Source: Lachnospiraceae bacterium (GTDB lineage: Bacteria > Bacillota > Clostridia > Lachnospirales > Lachnospiraceae). Taken from it: a stretch of DNA of 18,148 nt. The position numbers were made by a program, and so were the translations under genes. Location of the stretch: the NCBI GenBank assembly GCA_021153185.1, contig JAGKTY010000049.1, positions 1-18,148 of the forward strand, given 5' to 3'. Below the pieces are notes generated by a model. That model was not told the origin of the DNA. It was given only the letters and a program-made list of their open reading frames with translations, and did not search any database. This document shows positions 1-7,738 of this stretch, piece after piece. Positions within the stretch are counted from its first letter, which is position 1; every line of letters begins with the position of its first letter.

Positions 1-28
1 TTTTTGTTTGATTTGATATACATATCTA

Positions 29-57
29 TTGAATTTTCATGCTTGAAATACTATAAT
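29..57 (+). promoter_or_regulatory. Sigma-A promoter of the FN3 protein gene
   Basis: A -35 box TTGAAT (29-34) and a perfect -10 box TATAAT (52-57) are separated by 17 nt. The predicted start of transcription is about 64, which leaves a leader of about 80 nt before the ATG at 144. It also makes the in-frame ATG at 66 unusable, because that codon would sit at the very 5' end of the mRNA. Confidence 0.75.
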
Positions 58-68
58 AAACATAGTTG

Positions 69-122
69 TTCGGACATGCTTTCCGAAGGGATATTGAATT
101 GGTTTTTGGGGCATGGATGCCC
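69..122 (+). other. Structured 5' leader with two small hairpins
   Basis: The leader of the FN3 gene contains TTCGGA (69-74) pairing with TCCGAA (82-87), and GGGCA (109-113) pairing with TGCCC (118-122). The second hairpin ends 8 nt before the AAGGGGA ribosome binding site (131-137). It matches no riboswitch class I recognise. It may affect mRNA stability or translation, but no function can be assigned. Confidence 0.35.
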
Positions 123-143
123 GAATGGGAAAGGGGATTTGAT

Positions 144-1448
144 ATGAGTAAAAAGAGTATCTTACATAAGATTAAGATGACGGTATGTGCAGCCGCTGTC
201 ACGGTAGCATGCGTGTTTGCTACAGTTGACGCTAAGGCAGCGACTTGTGCGACACCGACCGGTATTGTGCAGACAGTTGGAACCGAGAATGCAATCCAGG
301 TGAAGTGGAAAGCATCTAACGGTGCAACCAACTATGGTGTTTCGATTTCAAAGGATGGGGGCAAGACCTGGAGCGCAGAGCAGGTTGTGAATCAGCCTGA
401 GCACATTATCAACGGACTGGAACGTGCACTGAATTATAAGGTCAGAGTACGTGCATACAATGCAAGCGGATGGAGCGAGTATTCCAAGCCGTACAGCGTT
501 GTGACAGCACCTAAAAAACCGGGCAAGATTAAGCTTGTTGCAACAAGTTCTACTGCAGTTAAGGTTTCCTGGGATGCTGTGAGTAATGCTTCGGGATACA
601 ATATTTATTGGGCAAAGGGAACTGCAGAGACCAAGTTTGTCGGAAAGACAGATAAGACATCGTTGATTATCAAAGACATTAAGCCAAATACACAGTATAC
701 AGTTGAGGTTCAGCCATTCCTCAAATCTTCCAATAATTTTTATGCATGTGGTCCGGCATCTAAGAATTCAAAGGTATATACACTTTGCGGACCAATCAAA
801 GGTCCGACTGTTGCAGTATGGAATACAACAACAGGAGATATCACAGTACGGTGGAAATCAGGAAGCGTTTATGCAGATGGCTACGAGGTTGTATTTACCA
901 ATTACAAAGGCAAGAAGATTACATCTTTTGACGTGGCAGGTAAGTCTTCGAGAAACGGAACTGCGAAGGTGCGTAAGCTTCTCAACAGAGCGACGTATGT
1001 GCAGGTGCGTGCTTACAAAACAATTGATAAGGTGAAGAATTACGGAGAGTTCTCCAAACCGGTTGCAATCGTGCCGGAAGCGTGTGTGAGCGCAGTCCAG
1101 ACATCTCCAAACAGCGTTCAGCTCAAATGGAAAAAGATTGAGAACGCAACAGGATATAGCGTATATTACAGCACCAATCCAAATACTGGATTCAAATTAT
1201 TAAAGAAATTAAGCAAATCGACTACAAGCTATACGATTGCAAACATTCCGCTTAAGACGACATATTATGTATATGTGGCGCCAACGAGAGTAACAATCAA
1301 TAAGAAAAAAGTTGAAGTCAGCAAGAATAGAATTCATAATGTCGTAATCGCAAAGAATACGACTGTCGTTCCGTCAGTAGCACCGACTAAGGCACCGACT
1401 ACAGCACCAACTGTAGCACCAAGTGTGACACCAACGACAACACCATAA
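144..1448 (+). CDS. Secreted protein with four fibronectin type III domains
   Basis: This 434-residue protein starts at the ATG at 144, preceded by AAGGGGA at 131-137; an in-frame ATG at 66 lies at the predicted transcription start and is rejected. Residues 1-32 are a classic Sec signal peptide: a Lys-rich start, a hydrophobic Ala/Val core, and AKA before the probable cleavage site. The rest consists of four tandem FN3 domains (about 36-122, 124-213, 216-311 and 313-404), with the family's conserved core Trp, the Gly-Tyr before the middle strands and Tyr-x-Val strand patterns. Residues 405-434 form a Pro/Thr/Ala/Val tail. There is no LPxTG motif, C-terminal membrane helix, S-layer homology or catalytic domain. 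FN3 domains in bacterial extracellular proteins usually serve as spacers or bind polysaccharide, so a role on the cell surface or in the medium is likely, but the ligand is unknown. It is a single-gene unit with its own promoter and terminator. Confidence 0.85.
   Translation: MSKKSILHKIKMTVCAAAVTVACVFATVDAKAATCATPTGIVQTVGTENAIQVKWKASNGATNYGVSISKDGGKTWSAEQVVNQPEHIINGLERALNYKVRVRAYNASGWSEYSKPYSVVTAPKKPGKIKLVATSSTAVKVSWDAVSNASGYNIYWAKGTAETKFVGKTDKTSLIIKDIKPNTQYTVEVQPFLKSSNNFYACGPASKNSKVYTLCGPIKGPTVAVWNTTTGDITVRWKSGSVYADGYEVVFTNYKGKKITSFDVAGKSSRNGTAKVRKLLNRATYVQVRAYKTIDKVKNYGEFSKPVAIVPEACVSAVQTSPNSVQLKWKKIENATGYSVYYSTNPNTGFKLLKKLSKSTTSYTIANIPLKTTYYVYVAPTRVTINKKKVEVSKNRIHNVVIAKNTTVVPSVAPTKAPTTAPTVAPSVTPTTTP
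1380..1445 (+). repeat. Degenerate 12-bp tandem repeat encoding the Pro/Thr tail
   Basis: Five and a half copies of a 12-bp unit of the type gcaccgactaag, each encoding four residues close to Ala-Pro-Thr-Lys/Thr/Val. Copies start at 1380, 1392, 1404, 1416 and 1428, with a half copy at 1440-1445. Such linkers in surface proteins vary in copy number by slippage. The stop codon follows immediately. Confidence 0.7.
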
Positions 1449-1460
1449 GATAGCACAATA

Positions 1461-1495
1461 ACAGCCTAAATGCATTTCATTTAGGCTGTTTTTTT
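1461..1495 (+). terminator. Rho-independent terminator after the FN3 gene
   Basis: A perfect 12-bp stem, ACAGCCTAAATG (1461-1472) with CATTTAGGCTGT (1478-1489), has a 5-nt loop and is followed by a run of T to 1495. It lies 12 nt after the stop codon and isolates this gene from gpmI. Confidence 0.93.
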
Positions 1496-1502
1496 CATGT
1501 GC

Positions 1503-1532
1503 TTGCATAAAAAGGTATGGAAGTGTTATAAT
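1503..1532 (+). promoter_or_regulatory. Extended -10 promoter of gpmI
   Basis: TTGCAT (1503-1508), an 18-nt spacer, and TATAAT (1527-1532) preceded by TG at 1524-1525. Transcription should start near 1539, which gives a leader of about 50 nt before the gpmI start at 1588. Confidence 0.8.
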
Positions 1533-1587
1533 GCTAGACGGAAACGAAATAGAAATTTTTAATATACGAAAAGAAAGGGATTATGCG

Positions 1588-3132
1588 ATGAGTAAGAAAC
1601 CAACCGTATTAATGATTCTTGATGGTTATGGATTAAATGCAAAAGCAGAAGGAAATGCAGTTGCGATTGCAAAGACACCAGTTATGGACAAGCTGATGGC
1701 TGAGTGTCCTTTTGTAAAAGGAAATGCTTCCGGTATGGCAGTAGGACTTCCGGACGGACAGATGGGCAACTCGGAAGTAGGACACTTAAATATGGGTGCC
1801 GGCCGTATTGTTTATCAGGAACTGACACGTATTACAAAAGAAATTCAGGATGGCACATTCTTTGAGAATCCGGCGCTCAAAAAAGCGATGGAGAACTGCA
1901 AAGCAAACAATTCTGCACTTCACGCATTTGGCTTGATTTCAGATGGAGGCGTTCATAGCCACAATACACATTTATATGGTTTGCTTGAGATGGCCAAAAG
2001 AGAAGGCCTTAGCAAAGTATATGTGCACTGCTTCTTAGATGGACGTGATACACCGCCTGCATCAGGTAAAGATTTTGTAGCGCAGCTGGAAGAGAAAATG
2101 GCCGAAATCGGCGTAGGTGAAGTTGCTTCTGTTTGTGGTCGTTACTATGCGATGGACAGGGATAACAACTTTGACCGTGTGGAAAAAGCATATCTTGCGC
2201 TTACAAAAGGCGAGGGCAATACATGTGAGAGTGCGACAGCAGGTATTCAGGCCAGCTACGATATCGATGAGACAGATGAATTTGTGAAACCAACAGTCGT
2301 TATAAAAGATGGCAAACCTGTAGCAACAATTCAGGATGGGGACAGCGTTGTATTCATTAATTTCCGTCCGGACCGTGCAAGAGAGATTACAAGAGCGTTC
2401 TGTGATGACGACTTTACAGGATTTAACAGAGAAAAGAGACTTGATCTCACATTTGTATGTTTCTCTGATTATGACCCAACGATTCCAAACAAGGAAGTAG
2501 CATTCCACAAAATTGCGGTAACAAACACATTTGGTGAGTGGCTTGCCGCAAATCATATGAAACAGGCACGTATTGCTGAGACAGAAAAATATGCACATGT
2601 GACATTCTTCTTTAACGGCGGCGTAGAGGAGCCAAACGAGGGCGAAGACCGTATCCTTGTGAATTCTCCAAAAGATGTTGCAACATATGACTTGAAACCT
2701 GAGATGAGTGCACCGGAAGTTTGTGATAAGCTTTGCGATGCAATCACAAGCGGCAAATATGATGTCATCATCATTAACTTTGCCAATCCGGATATGGTTG
2801 GACACACAGGTGTCATTGATGCAGCAGTCAAAGCGGTTGAAGCAGTTGATGCATGTGTGGGCAGAGCCGTTGAAGCACTGAAGAGTGTGGATGGTCAGAT
2901 GTTTATCACAGCAGACCATGGTAATGCAGAGCAGCTCATTGACGAGGAGACAGGGGCACCGTTCACAGCACACACAACCAATGAGGTTCCGTTTATCCTT
3001 GTAAACTATGACGAGGCATACACACTTCGTGAGGGAGGATGTCTTGCAGATATCGTTCCGACGATGATTGAGATGATGGGCATGACACAGCCTGAAGAGA
3101 TGACAGGTAAATCATTGCTGATTAAGAAATAA
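1588..3132 (+). CDS. gpmI: 2,3-bisphosphoglycerate-independent phosphoglycerate mutase
   Basis: This enzyme interconverts 3- and 2-phosphoglycerate in cytoplasmic glycolysis and gluconeogenesis. It has 514 residues, the usual length for the family. The start is the ATG at 1588, preceded by GAAAGGGA; an in-frame ATG at 1531 lies inside the -10 box and cannot be used. Alkaline-phosphatase-superfamily signatures are complete: ILDGYG with Asp12 as metal ligand, GNSEVGH with the phosphorylated Ser62, DGGVHSH, DGRDTPP, FRPDRARE, NPDMVGHTG, TADHGNAEQ and TAHTTNEVP. It depends on two manganese ions. Its stop codon overlaps by one base the start of the downstream DUF554 gene, so the two are probably co-transcribed and translationally coupled. 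It is not accompanied by gap, pgk, tpi or eno within the window. Confidence 0.97.
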   Translation: MSKKPTVLMILDGYGLNAKAEGNAVAIAKTPVMDKLMAECPFVKGNASGMAVGLPDGQMGNSEVGHLNMGAGRIVYQELTRITKEIQDGTFFENPALKKAMENCKANNSALHAFGLISDGGVHSHNTHLYGLLEMAKREGLSKVYVHCFLDGRDTPPASGKDFVAQLEEKMAEIGVGEVASVCGRYYAMDRDNNFDRVEKAYLALTKGEGNTCESATAGIQASYDIDETDEFVKPTVVIKDGKPVATIQDGDSVVFINFRPDRAREITRAFCDDDFTGFNREKRLDLTFVCFSDYDPTIPNKEVAFHKIAVTNTFGEWLAANHMKQARIAETEKYAHVTFFFNGGVEEPNEGEDRILVNSPKDVATYDLKPEMSAPEVCDKLCDAITSGKYDVIIINFANPDMVGHTGVIDAAVKAVEAVDACVGRAVEALKSVDGQMFITADHGNAEQLIDEETGAPFTAHTTNEVPFILVNYDEAYTLREGGCLADIVPTMIEMMGMTQPEEMTGKSLLIKK

Positions 3133-3845
3133 TGCTTGCTTTTTTGCAGAGTTTTTCCTTGTTTGGTACAGTCTTTAATGCCGTGCTTGTTATCATCGGT
3201 GCATGTATTGGACTCGTGCTCAAAAAAGGATTGTCAGATACGATGGCCGATACCGTTATGAAGGGTCTCGGCCTTTGTACGTTGTTTCTTGGAATCAGTG
3301 GTTCACTTGTCGGTGAAAATTCTATGATTTTAATCATCTCAATGGTTGTAGGAACACTGATTGGACAGGGAATTGATCTGGAGGATAAAATAAAACAATT
3401 AGGTGATTTTGTAGAAAAGAAATTTGGCAGCAAAAAGGAGGGACAAAAGACTTCGATTGCAGAAGGATTTGTTACCTCAAGCTTACTTTTTTGCGTTGGA
3501 GCAATGTCGATTGTCGGAGCTCTGCAAAGCGGACTGAGTCTGGACCATGCAGTGCAGATGAACAAATCGATGCTGGACTTTGTAGCAGCCATTATTTTTG
3601 CTTCCAGTCTGGGAGTTGGGGTGTTATTTTCGGCAGCGTTTGTGTTTGTTTACCAAGGAAGCATTACACTCCTGGCAGAATGGGTTGCACCGCTTCTTAC
3701 AGAGACCGTAATTCATGAGATGAGCTGCGTCGGAAGTGTCATTATTATCGGACTTGCACTCAATATGCTTGGAATTACAAAACTAAAAGTGATGAATTAT
3801 GTGCCGGCAATCTTTATCCCGATTATTCTATGTATATTTATGTAG
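3132..3845 (+). CDS. DUF554 family integral membrane protein
   Basis: A 237-residue hydrophobic protein of the DUF554 family (YdfK/YqgA type), whose function is not established. About seven hydrophobic segments can be seen, roughly residues 8-30, 42-62, 64-80, 117-137, 147-180 (probably two helices), 192-212 and 215-236. The N-terminal pattern LFGTVFNAVLVIIGACIG matches the family's usual start (GT..N...I..G...G). The ATG overlaps the gpmI stop codon (TAATG) and has no good Shine-Dalgarno sequence, so translation probably depends on ribosomes finishing gpmI. A hydrophilic loop of about 35 residues (82-116) is rich in Lys and acidic residues. The stop codon is part of a terminator stem. The family assignment is by pattern recognition; transport of a small solute is only a guess. 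Confidence 0.85.
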   Translation: MLAFLQSFSLFGTVFNAVLVIIGACIGLVLKKGLSDTMADTVMKGLGLCTLFLGISGSLVGENSMILIISMVVGTLIGQGIDLEDKIKQLGDFVEKKFGSKKEGQKTSIAEGFVTSSLLFCVGAMSIVGALQSGLSLDHAVQMNKSMLDFVAAIIFASSLGVGVLFSAAFVFVYQGSITLLAEWVAPLLTETVIHEMSCVGSVIIIGLALNMLGITKLKVMNYVPAIFIPIILCIFM

Positions 3846-3868
3846 GCCGGTTATTACCGGCCTTTTTT
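3844..3868 (+). terminator. Terminator overlapping the DUF554 stop codon
   Basis: AGGCCGGT (3844-3851) pairs with ACCGGCCT (3856-3863) around a 4-nt loop, followed by six T. The last two bases of the DUF554 stop codon are in the stem, and the next start codon (3876) is only 8 nt past the T run. Confidence 0.85.
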
Positions 3869-3875
3869 GATTGGT

Positions 3876-5171
3876 ATGGAAAAAGAAAAACAAGATAAAA
3901 TAGAATGTTTAGCAGAAGAAATATTGAAGCTTGCAAGAGACCGGATTGTTGTGAATCTGCGTTTCCTTGACAGTGCGCTTTTGCAATTAAAACCGCAGAG
4001 CATACGTTTTTTGGGCGGCATACAGACCGATGGACGCAATTTGTTTTATGATCCGGTGTTCGTCCTAAAGGCTTATGAAAAGGAGCCGAATTATATTACG
4101 AGGTCATATTTGCACACGCTGCTGCATTGCCTGTTTTTTCACAATTTCCAGTATGACAAGCTTAATCAAGTATACTGGGATCTGGCATGTGATATGGCAG
4201 TTGAGCATATGATTCTCGATATGGCGCTTTCCCAGTCGTCGCTGGAAATAGACGATGAGCTTAAGCGCTATCTTGCGGAGTACCAAAAAGAAGCCAAGAA
4301 ATTGACGGCGGAAAAGCTGTATCGCAATTTTTTGTTAAATGAGCCAAGTGAAGGCAGACTGTATGAGCTTACGAGGCTGTTTCGAAGAGATGCGCATGAG
4401 AGGTGGCTTTCGATTGGCGTCGAAGAAATGGAAATTTCATTTGCCCAGTGGCAGAAATTGACGCAGCGCGTCAGAGCGGATTTAAAGAGCTTTTCCAATG
4501 ACAAAAACAGCGGAGATGCACTGGAGGAAAACTTCTCCGAAACAATGCGTGAGCGGTATGATTATGCCGGCTTTTTAAAACGCTTTATGACGATGGGCGA
4601 GCAAATGAAGGTCAACGACGATGAATTTGATTATATCTATTACACATACGGCCTTGATACGTACGGAAATATGCCGCTTGTTGAGCCGCTTGAGTATGCA
4701 GATGACAACAAAATCAATGAATTTGTCATTGCACTTGACACCTCAGCGTCATGTCGCGGCAGAACCGTGCAGCAATTTCTGCAAAAGACATATTCGATTA
4801 TGAAGACGCAGGAGACGTTTTTCACCAAAATCAATGTGCATATTTTGCAGAGTGATACCGACGTGAGAGCGGATCAAAAAATCACATCGCAGGATGAATT
4901 TGATGCGTTTATGAAAAACGGCAAATTTGTCGGATTCGGCTCGACGGATTTCAGACCGACATTCCGGTATGTCGATGAGCTGATCGAGCAGGGTGAATTT
5001 GAAAATTTGAAGGGTATGATTTATTTTACCGATGGCTATGGCACATACCCGGAAAAAATGCCGGAGTATGATGTGGCATTTGTGTTTGTAAATGAAGATG
5101 CGTTTGCACCGGAGGTACCGGCTTGGGCAACAAAACTGGTGCTTCTTCCGGAAGAAATAGAAGAGGAATAA
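3876..5171 (+). CDS. VWA-like / DUF2201 putative metallopeptidase-fold protein
   Basis: A soluble 431-residue protein. The N-terminal half resembles the DUF2201 metallopeptidase-like domain: HTLLHCLFFH at 80-89 stands where HExxH is expected, followed by WDLACDMAVEHM (101-112). The expected catalytic Glu is Thr81, so protease activity is doubtful. The C-terminal part (about 280-427) is a von Willebrand A-like fold with a MIDAS set: DTSAS (288-292), Thr357-Asp358 and Asp386 in FTDG. The next gene encodes a MoxR AAA+ ATPase; such pairs are known to act together, the ATPase remodelling or loading a partner through the VWA protein. I chose the ATG at 3876; an in-frame TTG at 3867 is possible but lies in the terminator T run. 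No Shine-Dalgarno sequence is visible, which is odd. Three bases separate its stop codon from the ATPase start. The substrate is unknown. Confidence 0.85.
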   Translation: MEKEKQDKIECLAEEILKLARDRIVVNLRFLDSALLQLKPQSIRFLGGIQTDGRNLFYDPVFVLKAYEKEPNYITRSYLHTLLHCLFFHNFQYDKLNQVYWDLACDMAVEHMILDMALSQSSLEIDDELKRYLAEYQKEAKKLTAEKLYRNFLLNEPSEGRLYELTRLFRRDAHERWLSIGVEEMEISFAQWQKLTQRVRADLKSFSNDKNSGDALEENFSETMRERYDYAGFLKRFMTMGEQMKVNDDEFDYIYYTYGLDTYGNMPLVEPLEYADDNKINEFVIALDTSASCRGRTVQQFLQKTYSIMKTQETFFTKINVHILQSDTDVRADQKITSQDEFDAFMKNGKFVGFGSTDFRPTFRYVDELIEQGEFENLKGMIYFTDGYGTYPEKMPEYDVAFVFVNEDAFAPEVPAWATKLVLLPEEIEEE

Positions 5172-5174
5172 TAC

Positions 5175-6689
5175 ATGAACATTGGACAGGCAAAAGAATA
5201 TATCAAACAATCCGTAAAACTATATTTAAAGAAAAATGCATTTGGCGAGTACGAAATTCCCGTTGTCAGACAGCGTCCTATTTTTTTACTTGGCGCACCG
5301 GGAATCGGTAAAACAGCGATTATGGAACAAATCGCGCAGGAGCTTGGCATCGCACTTGTTTCGTATTCGATGACACACCATACAAGACAGTCAGCGCTTG
5401 GACTACCTTATATTGAGGAAAAAACGTATGACGGACAGACGGTGAAGGTATCGGAATATACGATGAGTGAAATTATTGCATCGGTGTATGATACGATGGA
5501 GGAAAGCGGCGTAAAGCAGGGGATTCTGTTCCTTGACGAAATCAATTGTGTATCAGAGACCCTCGCACCTTCCATGCTGCAATTTCTGCAGTATAAGGTG
5601 TTTGGCAAGCATAAGGTGCCGGAGGGCTGGGTCATTGTGACGGCCGGAAACCCACCGCAGTACAACAAATCGGTGCGCGAGTTTGATATTGTCACAATGG
5701 ACCGCTTAAAACTCCTTGAGGTGGAAGCGGATTATGAGACATTTAAGGCGTATGCACAGACGAGAAAAATCCATCAGGCAATTGTCAGTTTCCTGGAAAT
5801 CAACAAAGCAGACTTTTACCGGATTGAAATGACGCCAAACGGCAGAAGCTATGTGACGAGCAGAGGCTGGGAAGATTTATCTGTCATGCTGCGGCTCTAC
5901 GAGGCGGAGGGGCTTAAGGTTGATGAAACGCTCATTGCCCAGTATTTGCACCATGACCGCATCGTCAAAGAGTTCAGTGCGTATTATGATTTGTACCAAA
6001 AATACAAACGCTCTTACCCGGTGATGAAGATATTAAATGGCGAAGCGACAGAAGAAATGATTGCGCGTGCCTCGGAAGCAGGATTTGAAGAACGGCTTTC
6101 TATTTTGGGCATGCTTTCAGATAAGCTTTTTAGTGAAGTGGAAAGTGTTATGACGACGTCTGTGTATTTAAAAGACCTTATGCCTTATTTGCAGGCAGTC
6201 AAACAAAAATCCGGAGAGTCGGTTGCAGATATGCTTGCACTCATTGAGGTGCAGGAAAACCAGCTCATGACACAGATGGAACAACTGATGCGTGCAGGCG
6301 CGCTTTCCGATGAAGACCGCGTGCGCAATATGGCGATGGCAGCATTTCTGAAAGATATCACACATGATGTGAAGGCGGGCGGGTTTGCTGATGGAAAGGG
6401 CGCATTTGCGACGATAAAAGAACGGTTTGATTCGCAGGTAGATAAGATGAAAACAGAAGCAATGCAGGTAAAAGCGCATATGCATGCTTTGTTTGCATTT
6501 GTTGAAAAGGCTTTTGAGGACGGCAACGAAATGCTTTTGTTTGTGACAAGCCTCACCGTATCGGATGCATGCAGCCAGTTTATCAGCAGCTTTGGAAGTG
6601 AAGATTATGAGAAGCATAATCAGAAATTGATGCTTACCGAGCGCCAGCATGACATTGTGGATCAGATTAAAAGCCTGAATCTGTCATAG
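5175..6689 (+). CDS. MoxR-type AAA+ ATPase
   Basis: A 504-residue cytoplasmic ATPase. The ATG at 5175 follows GAGGAA with good spacing. Walker A is GAPGIGKT (40-47), Walker B is ILFLDE (117-122), and the sensor-1 region TAGNPPQYN has Asn159. FDIVTMDRLK (170-179) is typical of MoxR proteins, which close their ring with an Arg in this area. The N-terminal AAA module takes up about 1-270; the rest is helical and possibly coiled-coil, including a Glu/Gln/Met-rich stretch near 355-375. MoxR ATPases act as chaperones for assembling or activating protein complexes together with VWA partners, which matches the gene just upstream. The target is unknown. The reading continues into a leucine-rich-repeat gene after 52 nt with no terminator, so a three-gene operon is likely. 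Confidence 0.92.
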   Translation: MNIGQAKEYIKQSVKLYLKKNAFGEYEIPVVRQRPIFLLGAPGIGKTAIMEQIAQELGIALVSYSMTHHTRQSALGLPYIEEKTYDGQTVKVSEYTMSEIIASVYDTMEESGVKQGILFLDEINCVSETLAPSMLQFLQYKVFGKHKVPEGWVIVTAGNPPQYNKSVREFDIVTMDRLKLLEVEADYETFKAYAQTRKIHQAIVSFLEINKADFYRIEMTPNGRSYVTSRGWEDLSVMLRLYEAEGLKVDETLIAQYLHHDRIVKEFSAYYDLYQKYKRSYPVMKILNGEATEEMIARASEAGFEERLSILGMLSDKLFSEVESVMTTSVYLKDLMPYLQAVKQKSGESVADMLALIEVQENQLMTQMEQLMRAGALSDEDRVRNMAMAAFLKDITHDVKAGGFADGKGAFATIKERFDSQVDKMKTEAMQVKAHMHALFAFVEKAFEDGNEMLLFVTSLTVSDACSQFISSFGSEDYEKHNQKLMLTERQHDIVDQIKSLNLS

Positions 6690-6741
6690 GTGATTCAAAA
6701 AGCAGCTTTGAAAGAGAAGTCCTTTTTCGGAATGGAGAATT

Positions 6742-7653
6742 ATGCAGGAATTAGACTTAGGTGGATACCGCTTACAGTATGAACGTCATCAGGATGAAAT
6801 AACGGTTACGGGAATTGCAGGAATTACGGCTGAACTGTTGATACCGGATACAATTGAAGCTTGTAAGGTCGTTTCTATCGAAAAAAAAGCATTCATGGCA
6901 AACCGCACGATCAAAAGTGTGACGCTTCCAAAATCAATGCGGGAAATCGGGGATTGGGCGTTTGCACATTGCGATATGTTAAAAGAAATCAGCCTATATC
7001 CAAATGAAATTGCAATTGGAAAAGGGATTGTGTTAAACAGTGACAAACTGGCTAAGGTCAATATCGTATGCCCGCCTAAAGAAGCGCAGTTTACAAAAGA
7101 GGAGCTCTCACAGCTTGCCTGCCTTCTTGCATCGACACTCACTGTGCTGGATGCACCATTTCTGTTTACGCCACACCTTGTTGGTTCGACGCAGTGGCTG
7201 AAACAGTATGAAACGCGCGTTTCCCATTTTTTGGCGCGGGACGATATGGAAGATTATGCCAAAACGGTATCGTGCGGCGAGGAAGATTATGAAAGCACGA
7301 ACCTCGACAATTTCTTATCGGAAAAACGCAAAGCAAAAGTGCGCATGATTTTTGTGAGACTCCTGGGCTGTTATGCACTTGCTGAGAAAGACAGGGATGC
7401 ATATATGCAATATTTAAGACAGCATATGCCTCCGGCTTTGGAGAACGAAACGTGGCAGGTGGTCAGAGATGAACATGGTGATGAAGAAGCCTATTTTGAG
7501 GTGATGGCACAAGCGGGCTGTATAACCAATGACAACATTCAGACCTTGATTGCGGATTTGGGACAGACACGTGCACAGATGAGAGCGTATCTTCTCAGAT
7601 ATCAACAGACGAAGCTTGCAAAGGTTGACTTTTTTGACTCATTTTCCTTATAA
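6742..7653 (+). CDS. Cytoplasmic protein with BspA-type leucine-rich repeats
   Basis: A 303-residue protein starting at the ATG at 6742, preceded by GGAG (6734-6737). Residues about 30-105 carry LRR_5 (BspA / Treponema type) units, seen as VVSIEKKAFMAN, SVTLPKSMREIGDWAFAHC and LKEISLYPNEIAIGKG, with the pattern I....F..... L..I.LP. The rest (110-303) is a mainly helical region I cannot place. No signal peptide or membrane segment is seen, unlike most BspA-like proteins, which are secreted; it is thus probably cytoplasmic. Such repeats bind other proteins, so it may be an adaptor or substrate of the MoxR/VWA pair encoded upstream. That link is inferred from position only. No strong terminator follows; secG has its own promoter. 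Confidence 0.75.
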   Translation: MQELDLGGYRLQYERHQDEITVTGIAGITAELLIPDTIEACKVVSIEKKAFMANRTIKSVTLPKSMREIGDWAFAHCDMLKEISLYPNEIAIGKGIVLNSDKLAKVNIVCPPKEAQFTKEELSQLACLLASTLTVLDAPFLFTPHLVGSTQWLKQYETRVSHFLARDDMEDYAKTVSCGEEDYESTNLDNFLSEKRKAKVRMIFVRLLGCYALAEKDRDAYMQYLRQHMPPALENETWQVVRDEHGDEEAYFEVMAQAGCITNDNIQTLIADLGQTRAQMRAYLLRYQQTKLAKVDFFDSFSL

Positions 7654-7661
7654 AAAAGGTG

Positions 7662-7690
7662 TTGCATTTGAAATTGAATTATGTTAATAT
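7662..7690 (+). promoter_or_regulatory. Promoter of secG
   Basis: TTGCAT (7662-7667), 17 nt, and TAATAT (7685-7690) preceded by TG (7682-7683). An overlapping TATAAT at 7688-7693 is an alternative -10 box but would need a 20-nt spacer. Confidence 0.65.
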
Positions 7691-7738
7691 AATTTTTGTT
7701 TGACGAAGGTATCGTCTTTTGCGATTTAGGAGGAAGAA

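Noticed and set aside
66..143. Upstream in-frame start for the FN3 protein
   Set aside because: The ATG at 66 is at the predicted transcription start, has no ribosome binding site, and would put about 26 odd residues before a good signal peptide. The ATG at 144 has AAGGGGA.
1531..1587. Upstream in-frame start for gpmI
   Set aside because: It overlaps the -10 box, and the family's usual N-terminus (Ser62 numbering) fits the ATG at 1588 exactly.
2062..2973. Long open frame on the minus strand inside gpmI
   Set aside because: It is antisense to a highly conserved gene, very rich in Cys/Phe/His and without recognisable domains; it is a codon-bias shadow.
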